Assembly: GCA_030704615.1 (NCBI GenBank)
Contig: CM060731.1
Coordinates: 19,902,001 to 19,966,000 of the forward strand
Length of the DNA stretch: 64,000 bases
Origin: Takakia lepidozioides
Lineage: Eukaryota; Streptophyta; Takakiopsida; Takakiales; Takakiaceae
Reading direction: 5' to 3'
Position numbers and translations under genes: made by a program. Positions 45,812 through 55,978 of this stretch are shown here, in pieces (position 1 is the stretch's first letter; each line of letters starts with the position of its first letter). The notes beneath the pieces are model-generated. The model was given only the letters and a program-made list of their open reading frames with translations. It searched no databases and had not been told where the DNA came from.

Positions 45812-48395
45812 GAATTCACTGGTGTCACACCATCCCACCAAGCTCTCAGTTCACATAGTGCAAAGGTGTTTTACTCTGGAGGGTGAGGAACCTGAAGTTA
45901 ATTGGAGATATTTAATAAATAAGGGAAATCAGCCCATCTCTAGAAAAAAAGGGTAGCTATTAGCATTGCGTCTTGCTTTCTCTTCTCTTCTTTTGTTTTG
46001 CTCCTTGTTTGCAATCTTTGCTGAATATACATTCCAAAGCAGAGCCTTTCCAAATCAGCCTCTATGGCACTTTCATAGAGGTTGTTTTTCCCCTGGATTT
46101 TTTCGTTCTCTTTGTTATAAAGTTCAAGGTATCCACTCCCCTTTCGGAAAAAAAGAAAAGGAAAAAAATTACTAATCCATCATTTATGTATTTTATTTAT
46201 TTATTTTTTGAGAAGGGAGAAACAGCCCCAAAATTCCATTGCAGGAAAAAATAACGGCCATCCAGATCAGTTCTAAATTTGACTCTTGCTTTATTACTAT
46301 ATACAACTAAACATTGGCTTGTTGTTCCACCTAAGTTTAGAAGTGGTATCCATCCATCTATCTTTTGTTGATAAAATGGAACGGTAAATGGAAATCGATT
46401 GAAAGGTGGAATAATTGATAGTCAAAGAAATAAGAAGTAATTTTTGATTGATAGGCAAAGAATTTTTTTAATTAATATTTATTTCAGAGTATTTTCTTTA
46501 TTACTATTTAAATGAATATACAAAGGGGTACCTCCCCTTTCACCTATATATATATATATATATACACACATGTAAACTAAATTATTTATTATATTATTTA
46601 TTACATATTTTCTGTTTTCTATCTTTGAAATTGTATTATATAATAGTTTAAATATTTATAATCTCTAATGTAGGAATGTCTCTCACTGAGAGTGGCGCCT
46701 TATGGCAGCCTGGCACTCAAGGGTTTTCATTTTTTTCCCTTCAAATAATTCCTTAATAAAGTTCGATCCAGGGCCACTATCCCCTGTTCATTAACCCATA
46801 AACGATGAAGCGACCCGAATCGGGTCGCTTCAGTCGGGCACCAGGTCTACCTCCCTGGATGTGAGTGGATGGAGGTGGGTCCCGAAGGTAAAGTGAGGGG
46901 GTTAAGGAGAAGCACACGTGCGAATTTAAAGCACCCTAAACTATTAAAAGCTCTGGTCCCTAGAATTTTTCAAAGTGCAAATTCAGCATTGACTTGCCTA
47001 CGTGGTAGGCCAAATGAGGAATCTTGAAAACAACATCTAGGGCTGAGATTTTATCAAAATTCCAAATTTTTTTGACAAGGCACTATGTAATGTTGCACTT
47101 ATTTACCTAAGGAATTAGAAAACAAATATCATGTCATGGCTCTACTTGGGTAAGAAGCCAAACCATGATAATTTACCCCCTAGATTTCACATACAAAGCA
47201 ACCCCCCCAAATTTTTGGCAAATTCACCTGAAATTTGGTGTGAGGGTTTGGGATACAGCACTACACTAGAATATGGCACTTTTTCTCCCAGTAAAATTTT
47301 GCAACATTGATTTTTTGCTTAGTCAAACATGAAGTTTTGGTTTTTTGTTTTTTCAGAAAATACACTATTTTCAATTGTTATAATCTCCCAAACAAAACGA
47401 CGGAATCTCCCCAAATTTGGGGGTGCTTGTGCATCTGGTAGGTAGGTATGACTTTGTACTGTTCATCCACGTGGATGAACAGGGGTAGGCAGTTACAGGC
47501 TGACGTATGAGGGTGGATCCCCATTTTGCCCCAAAATCCAAAAGGCAAGTGATATATGAAGCCCGGGAGTTGAATGTTGCCTAAGCGGGCCTGCCTGCAT
47601 GGCCCCACCCCCGCCCTCCGCCTCGCCCCCCCCTCGTGGCAGCGCCGCGAACCGCGGTTGCCGCGCCAGGCACCCCCGACTCTCGTTCCACCTGCCGCCC
47701 CTGCGCCGGTCCCTTGCTCGCAAAAATATTGCCCCACATTGAAGTCAGTATTACTCTAATGCACGCATCCATCATGCATGCCCCATGAATGCAAGAAGTA
47801 CAGCCATCGCATCATGATTTTACCATCGTACAGTCCTGTATGTGTGAACATGGCTCCTCATACTCTCATATTAAAGACCGTGAACATTCAAATTTGAAAT
47901 TTGAAATTTGAAACAACATTCAATGTACCTCCAAAACGAATGGACGTCATTTAACGATGATTGTTGTCATCCAGGTGATTGACCACCTGTCCCCAGCATC
48001 TTCGTCCCCTCATTCTCTGTCTCCGAAATTGTGTTCTCGTCAGTGCGTACACACAAGCGGAAGGGGACACTTTGCATATGAGACATTTTGCTTCAGTATT
48101 CATGTCGCTTGAATGGTTCAGTCATCTTCATCGCCCACAATCTGTAAACTGCAGAGGACAATCTCGAGAAACAACTCAGACGTTCCCTCCATCGAAGTGC
48201 TTTCACAGGTTGTCACCACCATAACTCTTTGCTCCTATTGTCCCCCTTGGGTTTTCTTTCTGCTGCACACCATGAAGTAGCCTTCCCAATGTGCGTATTC
48301 AGAGTTTTCATTTTTATCATTTCCCTGTTATTGGCCTTCTCTTCAGATTCTCTTAGAAGTCCTTCCTCATTTTGTCTTTAGGATTCACTATACAT
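45812..48395. other. AT-rich intergenic DNA with simple repeats
   Basis: No gene recognised. It contains a (TA)n microsatellite at about 46548-46564, a run of AAATTTG units at about 47888-47911, and a GC-rich island at 47580-47710 whose frames on both strands look like low-complexity artefacts. A dispersed repeat lies at 46690-46770. Confidence 0.5.
46690..46775 (+). repeat. Dispersed repeat shared with 58535-58605
   Basis: GGCAGCCT..GGCACTCAAGGGTTTT followed by TTTTT.CCCTTCAA.AA and TCAATAAAG or TTAATAAAG occurs here and at 58535-58605 in the same orientation. It is probably an end of a dispersed element. Confidence 0.65.
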
Positions 48396-48396
48396 A

Positions 48397-49746
48397 TTGT
48401 CTTTTTTCTTGCAGCACTGTTGCTCTCGCCGGCCTCTTTTATCACTTGCCCTCGGGGTTGAGGCAACATTTCAAAAATATCCAAAGGACGCGTCTGAACA
48501 GTGGATCCAGAACTCAACGGAAGTCGTGTGGGCAGTATGTTTGGCCTTTGGAGGCCATGGAGACAATCAAGAAACAAGTTTCCAGAAGCGCCTAAGGTGG
48601 CTACAAGGAATAAAGCTGGATGGCTATGACATTTCTGGGCTTGGCCTTGAGTTCATAGGCAAAGGTTGTAACGCATTGAAAGAGCAAGTGTGAGCAAGTG
48701 TCGTGGCAAAACAAACGCTGGCAACACATGTCTTGTGGTGGGTTGCACAGGTCTGCACAAACTGGATCTCACTTGCTTCCGTGACCTCATAGATAGAACA
48801 CTCAGATAGTCTGGTAGCAATCGCATCAACCTGCAAGGGTCTTCTGAGCCTCAAGATGGAAGCTTGTGGCCTTATCTCACAACTCGGCTTGTCCTGGTTA
48901 TGCAAAGAATGCCCTTGTCTGTAAGAGCTTGTTTTCACATATAGCAATATCGATGATGTCCAATGGGATGTTTGTCCTACTGTCTCATTGGAGCCATTGT
49001 ATGTGACAACAGGACAGTGGATTGCAACAGCCATGAAATTGAGAAAACACGGGATCAGAAATAGTGAATTGTGTCCAGGGCTTCAGCTCTTGGCATTGGA
49101 AGAGATCTTGAGTGTCTCATGTATTTCCTGATAAGTGATCTAAATAGGCTTCCCTGTCAGTTTTCAGCATGATGGTTCCATCCTATACATAGCAGCAGAT
49201 TAGGTACTTGACCTCCTCTTTTGATTATGTCTGTATGTTGCAGGATTGAAGTCGATTGCAAGATACACAGCCCTTAGGTTTCTGAAGTTGGGCTTTTGTG
49301 TAAACCCATGAGGGACTTGCATACATTAATTGGGGGCAGTTGCTGCAACCTACGAGAGCATGATGTATTGGTGGCCACACTTCCAAGCATCGCCAAAACC
49401 TTTTGCTACATGGAGGAGACAGATCTTTTTGTAAATTCCCCTCAGTTTTAAAGTTGTTCTTGAACAGGTGGTTCGGTGTTCAGTATGACAATATATGGGC
49501 AGTGCACGGTATACTGGCTAACACACTTGTAAGAAGGGGGCCGGTGATAGAGTTTTGACAAAGTGGTTGGGTGAACTGGCAGGTCTCAGAACATCGGCGA
49601 TGCTGGGGTGGCAGCAATTGCAAGTGGTTGCCCCTATTTGAGAGTGATGAACCTTTCCTATTGTAGGCATGTTATACATGTCAGCATGCACTCACTCGCC
49701 CTAAGTGAGAAAAATTACGTGATCAAACATGAGCTAGGATTTCTGG
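48397..49746 (+). pseudogene. F-box/LRR protein gene remnant
   Basis: Leucine-rich-repeat pieces of a plant F-box/LRR (SCF ubiquitin-ligase adaptor) protein appear in order on the plus strand: LRWLQGIKLDGYDISGLGLE with FIGKGCNALKE (about 48595), SKCRGKTNAGNTC, VGCTGLHKLDLTCFRDLIDR (about 48740), then NIGDAGVAAIASGCPYLRVM and NLSYCRHVIHVSMHSLALSE (about 49590-49710), LGFLEIATG. The repeats follow the CxxL-type pattern of F-box LRRs. Stops and shifts occur throughout, the F-box itself is not seen, and the remnant ends where the minus-strand gene at 49734 begins, so the rest may have been displaced by that insertion. Confidence 0.75.
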
Positions 49747-51242
49747 AGATCGCCACCGGGCTGCATTCTGCGGACCAAGCTAACTCCACTTCCCTCCGCA
49801 ACTGTGGACATCTTGAATAAGAACACTTTCAACGACCCCTGACTAGGAAAGACATTATCTTGAATGAAGTCGTACATGCTTCTCCGCTTCAATTCCAGGA
49901 TGCTATCCACATAACCTGTGCTCCCTGTCCCCACTCTGAGTGCGTTGATTTGGTTGCATACATTGGGCGAACTAAGGGTCGAGAAATAGTCCATAACGAC
50001 GTCCAGTTTCAAAATGTTCTCTTCCGCTCCTCCTAGAATGTGTTTTTGCAAGAAGCTCTTGCTTGCAGAAAGTGCAATTGCAAATGGCGGTGCATAAGGA
50101 GCATTCTCCACCTCATGCCGTAGAAGTCCCCGAATTGTTTCAAGACTTTCCTGACAATCCCCTTTCGATATGGGATGGGTATGATTGCCGAGATGAACAC
50201 AAGCTCGGGTCAGGCCGCGAAAACGATGGAGCACATAGTACATGCGAACCTTGCATGTGCCAATGCATGTTGGGGCCGTTTTGCAATATTTGCAGAGCAA
50301 CGTCGTGTTTTTAGGAGGTGGGCACCCCACTTCGAATGGGTTATCCGCGTAACCCTCCCACTCTGTCTCGTTTGGGGAACCTCTCAATGACAGGCAGTTG
50401 CAGACTTCATTTCCATAATGGAGGTGCCCAACGCAGACTGATCTTTGGAAAGACAAGCCATGAGGGTTATGTATGTTGGTTGTCTTAGTTCGACACCAAG
50501 GGTGTCCGTCGTGCTTCTTGTCCATCCCTTGCATGAGTCCCGCCAAACCTCCACAGGACGTCGGAGGTGGCAACATCTCCATCAAATTTTGCGGGAAGGT
50601 ATTTTGCTCTTACAATATTAATTGTCCCCCATGCAATTCCACGCACGTCACTTCTGCAGTTTGGCAAGCCTTTCATAGACTGCAACTTTGGAACGACGTT
50701 GTCTATTTCCTGCACATCCAGTTCTTCGACAAAAGATAGGTGTGTTGGAGGTGGTGGAATCTCGGAGATGTCGTCGTCACCCGAGCTTTTCGAGAGATCG
50801 ACAAAAGTTGTTGAAGTGCTGGTGTCCTCTTTTTAATTGTAGCAGGTATGAAGGCCGGAGCCACTGAAGCAGTAGTTCCTGGTGTGAGTGTCGAACCTGC
50901 AGACGATCGTCGTTGATCCCCGTGCACGCGGTACGTGCCCGCTGAAACTCTCCATTGTCTACGGTCATCGCACACGAATGGCTCCAGAATCATCATACTA
51001 TTGACCCTACCAGCGGAGTCGTGCACTTCTTTCTCCACATGCATAGTTCCAGCTTGTAGATCCAAGCTTCTACAAAGGACATCCTCCCCCACGATTGCCA
51101 TCCCATTGGCGTCAGGCACTTTGGTGAGGAGGAGCGATTTGTAAGCACAATAGAATTTTACCAACTCACCTGTGAGAGCCATTCGCAAAGCACACAAAAG
51201 TACGGGTACAGTGTCCAACAAAGTGTGCCAGCACTGGAGCAA
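49734..51242 (-). pseudogene. Cys/His-rich gene of unknown function, transposon-like
   Basis: Minus strand. The first part (51242-50703) opens with MLQCWHTLLDTVPVLLCALR and includes LLLTKVPDANGMAIVGEDV, CDDRRQWRVSAGTY and an S/T-rich linker. A frame change near 50705 leads to EIDNVVPKLQSMKGLPNCRS and GGTHARDGQEARRTP. A further frame (50585-49734) carries LCKYCKTAPTCIGTCKVRMY, VLHRFRGLTRACVHLGNHTH with PISKGDC, and IRGLLRHEVENAPYAPPF. The CX2CX5CX3C...CX3HX3H pattern looks like a zinc-binding fold as seen in DNA-transposon or transposon-derived proteins, but I cannot name it. Some frame changes could be introns. It is divergent from the Ulp1-type gene at 51927 with about 0.7 kb between them. 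Confidence 0.55.
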
Positions 51243-51926
51243 CGATCCGTACGTCTATGGATAGCATCAAACAACATGCTCGAAGGGCCCAGACATGAAT
51301 GTCACCGCCGATGCACGGATGGCAGGATGAGCAGTTTTCATTTCACTGTGGACCAGGCCATCTATCCTCATCCATCCATATTACCTAACTAACAAGGTAT
51401 CCTATGTAACCATTAACTGCCTGTATCCAACGGTTTTTTACAGACACCAGCCGTCCAGCCACCCGTTCATTCTATCTTCAGATGTGATGTGTCATAACTG
51501 AAGATGAAAAACAGCTAGGATGAAATTGTTTTACCCGTCAAGATTTCGAATGAGTAGGGGACGTGGAGAAGACACCACCACTGAAGTGACAACCAAAAAT
51601 TCCACTTGTGTACGGTTGATGATAGTAGGCGCGTACGCCAATTTTATACAACCTTATTTTAGCGTGACTCTGAACCGCCTAGGGACGACGTGTCTTGCAT
51701 GCAGATGCTCCACGCCACACCGCCGTTTCTCCACGAAGCTGGCATCTTGGCGTTGTAGGGGCGGCGGAGAGGCAAGTGCACTCTCTCTTTCTCGCACCAC
51801 TTTTTTCCTCGCTAGCTGCAATCCTGGATCCTGTCGATAGCGAGACTCCCTCTCGAGCTAGAAGAAGGCGCCGCCGAACTCTGTACTTCACATCTAACAA
51901 ACAAAAGGTTACGGGCGAAGGAGAGA
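51243..51926. promoter_or_regulatory. Divergent intergenic region of the two-gene unit
   Basis: It lies between the 5' ends of the minus gene (51242) and the plus gene (51927), so a shared bidirectional promoter is likely. It becomes GC-richer toward 51700-51900. No clear TATA pair was identified. Confidence 0.4.
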
Positions 51927-54900
51927 ATGAAAAAGATCCGAATGGAACTCATGTTGGGGGAGGACACCGGGGAGGGAGAGGCCGGAGGAGAGGCAGAGGG
52001 AGAGGCCGGAGGAGCAGTTGCGCGACAGTCTCCAGAGGGTTTAGCCGCGGTGCAGAAGGAGCCCAACAAGCTACAATATTTTGAGGGTGGACAGGAGGAC
52101 GCCTGGACCCGCCTCCAACAACAATCTCAGGTAGTCCGCATAATGGAAGAGACACCGCCGAACGAAGTTCGTGGTTTTGTCACCCACCAGCCCGATCTTC
52201 TGGGACCTGTCCTCCCACACAAAGTGAAGGAGACGAGTCAGGCGGGAGATGCACCTTCGAGCGCTGCGAAGAAGCAAGCCGAGGTGCGTTTGTCGTTCCA
52301 TTTTCCTTAGTTTTTCAACGACAGTAGTGATTCAGTTTGTATGGTAGATCCCAATCAACCTTGCGTCAACGTAAGGTCGATTTGCTGCTAGCGGGAATGC
52401 CCGAGTCGTGAATGACGGACAATAAGATGGTTCTCTTGTACAACCCCTCAATCAACCTTGCGTCAACGCAAGGTTGATTCAGGTGACAGATACAGACATC
52501 CGAAACGAACTCTTGTGGCATGGAAGAAACATCCACGGCGGTTTTGGGCAGACCTTGCACAACCTTGCGTTGCCGCATGGTTGAATGGAGTGCCATTTCA
52601 ATGATTGTCACCAAGTACTGAAGCCCGCAAAACAACCTTGCGTTGACGCAAGGTTGTTTGGAAGTCATGTCGATGCCTGTTTTTGCTGCCGTTCCCACAC
52701 TTGCATGCCCAAGAATCAACCTTGCGTCAACGCAAGGTTGATTTTGGCCCGACTTGAGTGTCGTGGTTCTACTTTTTTTTAACGCTTGAAGCTTACAGAA
52801 CAACCTTGCGTTGACGCAAGATTGTTTTAAGAGTCCTGTCAATATCTCTCTTTGCCTTCACTCCCACCGTTGCAAGCCCACGAAACAACCTTGCGTCAAC
52901 ACAAGGTTGATTTGGGCTGCAGTCCAGTGTCGTTTTGTTCTACTTTATTTAAATGTTTGAAGCTCACAAAACAACCTTGCGTTGACGGGCTACAGTCCAG
53001 TGTCGTTTTGATCTAATTTTTTGAACGTTTGAAGCTCACAAAACAACCTTGCATTGACGCAAGGTAGTTTGGGAGTCCTGTCAATGTCTCTCTTTTATTA
53101 AACAAAATGACAGAAAAACATGCAGTGGCATGGCCCAAAACAACCTTGCGACAAATCAAAATGACACTAGACTGTAGCCCAAATAAACCTTGCGTTGACG
53201 CAAGGTTGTTTGTGGGGCTTGCAACGGTGGGAATGGAGGCAAAGAGAGACATTGACAGGACTCCCAAACTACCTTGCGTCAACACAAGGTTGTTTTGTGA
53301 GCTTCAAATGTTCAAAAAAGTAGATCAAAACGACACTGGACTGCAGCCCAAATCAACCTTGCGTTGACGCAAGGTTGTTTGTGGGGCTTGCAACAGACTT
53401 CGTGACTAATAAATCTTCCGGTTTTTAGAGGAAAAGGAAAAGGAAAAGGAAAGACCCTGCCAGAGACAAAGCAGAGGCAGAGTATGAAGATGATGAAGAT
53501 TGCGTTGACGAACGTTACGCAGACAGAGCAGAGGCTATTAGTGGGGGACAAAAGGTGAACTCTTCAAAGGTAATCATGTCAATGGAAATTCATGGGGGAG
53601 ATCTCCTTATCCCACTCTGCAGAATGATATCAATGCCCGCTGTCTGGCCAGCACTCAGAAACGACATGAGGAAACTCAAAAATGATTTTGTGCATGGGTA
53701 TGTGAAGTTCTATGTTTCCACAACTGACACAAGGGAGAAGAGTGCCCTGTATCAGAAGAGATTGAGCAAAGTTGGGATCCATGTTGGCGTGAAGTAAACA
53801 GGGAGTTCGAGGCAAACTATCCAAGAAGGCTTCCACGAAAGTTTTCATGGGGAAGATGTTTTTTGTATGGGATGGCAATCACCGCTTGCTTGCCTAGATG
53901 GACTACATATCCGAATTGCACTTTGACGAAAAGGATTGGCACTGGAGCGTTCATTCTATGGTCCTGGATCACATAGGACGAATCACACAGCTACTGACTG
54001 TCATGCACGACATCAACAAGTAAATTTTCCAAAGTTGTTGTGCGCCCACAACCAGGTCCCATGACTCAACTTGAAATGGAACTAAACGCCACTCAAGTAT
54101 TTCCTGAATTGTGTCGACCGCCTCCCCCTGTGGCCTCTTTCACTTCAGAACAAACCCTCTGTGACATAACTAAGTTCCCAAGTCCACCACCCCTTAGTAT
54201 GCGATATCCCACTAATGAGGTTGTTATTGTACATGCAGTAAGCACTGTCAGATCTTCCGTGACCCCAGCTAACTCAGTGCTTAAACATGGGACATAGCCT
54301 CCCACCCCCAATGCGATGGTTCTCGCAGTGCCTTCGCCCATGCGACCTTACCACATCTTGTTTGATGTGTTGATACACCTCACAGTACAGAGGCTACTAC
54401 ACAATTTCCTGGTGATGTAGAAGGTAGCGTCCGGGCATTCAATAAAAATGCAACCACTGTCACATTTGCCCACCAAACCCACTCCCATCCATACCATGGT
54501 TGCTGCCAAGGCAAAGGATGCGCTGCCCCAACCAGCACTTGCATTGCAGCGCAAACAAAACCATGTCCAGGTATCCAGTGCCATTGTGGTTTTTTGAATG
54601 TGAACGGTCTCTCCTCTCCAGATTGGAAATGATGTATGTATGACGTTGCACATGCATTGACATATTGGGCTCCTGGATGTGCAGGATATGTGATGGCTTC
54701 GAAAACGTATTGTGAGTTGCGACGTCCGTGCACCTTTTTTCATGCATGATATGGTATACCTTCCATCCACAGTTTGCAAGTGGCCCGCATGTGCATAATT
54801 ATGTGGGCGGATTCTCACAGCAATGAGGTATGTGCCTTTTTTGTAGGCGGGCCAGTGGTGCAGTGGTGGCAAAAACACATGACATATGGTTTTTGAAGGG

Positions 54901-55978
54901 CTCTCGGGTTTCGCAAGTTCCTCTTAGATTAGAAGATGTAGATGACTTGCTCTCTGCAAGGGGGTGGATCAGTGACCGTCTGATGGACTTCTGGGTGTCA
55001 GCTAAAATACTTTCTCTTCCTGAACATGTGTGCAATAAAATCCGTGTGCTAGATAGCTTCACATGGATATGCCTTCGCGATCATTGTGCAAAGCAGGCAA
55101 ATCAGGTCGATTCTGTACGGACTTGGATACAAAGACGGTTCCCCTTCCTCAGGATTGAGGGTGTTGTGCCAATTTTATGCAAGTGAGTGTCATGTGTACG
55201 CATTTCTAGCTTCTTGTTACCGTACCTTGGATGAAGGCGGTGCTCCATTGCCACATGTGGACTACCCTGTTGTTATTGCCCTGCTGTGCAATGACCATTA
55301 GAGTCTGGTTATTTTGGAACTGTCTCGCTACCTTCACTTGAATAGCATAAGACGTTTGCACAAGCACCGTGCTTTCAAGCCATTGTTTGCTACTTTCCGG
55401 GCCATGGTCAGAGGAATCAGCCCAGAAAGCCCATAGTGGAAGGATGCTACTGACCTCAAGCGGTGGTTGTGCCCGCCTGTTCCACAGCAGACCAACACAT
55501 GGCAGTGTGGTCTGTTTGTAGCTCATTACATTGATTTGTACTTCGAGCAAACGTACTTGAATCCACAACCTCGGTAAGAGGCAGCTGGTGGTGGTTTACA
55601 TGATGATTTGCCTCCTATTTTAGTTGTGGACTATCAGGTGCTCGCACAATGTACTGAATCCATGTATCGGGTAGAATGACGCTTCAGTTACAATCATTTA
55701 TCACTTACAATGAACATGTAGATCCTTCCGAAAAATGTATGAATGTCTTCCAATGATCATTGCTTGTTCATTCTTTTGCTTTTGCATTCTTTGTTTTTCT
55801 TTCTTTGCAACTCACATCAGACTGGTTCCCTGCTGAGGCCGTGTGCGAGAAAATGTACGAACTTCAAGACATTATTTTGCACGAGCTTGACGGTCACCCA
55901 TCGCACGAGCCTCCATATGCACACGATGTAAACGTCCCAGGAAAGTCGGTAAAGTGTTGTGACATTGGATACAATTGA
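51927..55978 (+). pseudogene. Ulp1-type (C48) protease-like gene with DGNHR motif, broken
   Basis: Exon 1, 51927-52283: acidic/Gly-rich start, then EPNKLQYFEGGQEDAWTRLQ. Intron 52284-53428 (GT-AG, in phase) holds a palindrome array. Exon 2 from 53429: RKRKRKRKDPARDK (nuclear-signal-like), an acidic tract, MRKLKNDFVHGYVKFYVS, then shifted FEANYPRRLPRK and VWDGNHRLLA, stop at 53895, MDYISELHFDEKDWHWSVHS. From 54847: VPLRLEDVDDLLSARGWISD (Ulp1-like N-terminal strand), then in another frame NDH followed by TAG (55299) in place of the expected Trp of the catalytic HW, SLVILEL, a TAG at 55434, and VPQQTNTWQCGLFVAHYIDL, which has the oxyanion Gln and catalytic Cys of C48 peptidases. The last exon is about 55831-55950 (WFPAEAVCEKMYELQDIIL). 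C48 domains remove SUMO in host proteins and also occur in several plant transposon proteins. Confidence 0.65.
52353..53380. repeat. Array of 13 short palindromes inside a larger inverted repeat
   Basis: The unit is a dyad with arms AACCTTGCGT and ACGCAAGGTT around a 2-bp centre, often extended to 28-30 bp (AACAACC.. to ..GGTTGTT). It occurs at about 52353, 52450, 52559 (imperfect), 52630, 52713, 52798, 52883, 52970 (half), 53039, 53138 (half), 53181, 53267 and 53350. Units alternate with two spacer types (one with CCTGTCAATGTCTCTCTTT, one with GCTGCAGTCCAGTGTCGTTT), making a tandem period of about 170 bp. Spacers at 52850-53100 reappear inverted at 53145-53395, so the array is also a long hairpin with a loop near 53100-53145. 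It fills most of intron 1 of the Ulp1-type gene. Confidence 0.95.

Noticed and set aside
47378-47780. GC-rich overlapping frames on both strands
   Set aside because: They arise from a low-complexity GC island; no frame has a protein-like conserved pattern.
52353-53380. CRISPR-like array of repeats
   Set aside because: Repeats are palindromes in two alternating spacer contexts, spacers are themselves repeated, and the setting is a plant intron. No cas genes exist.
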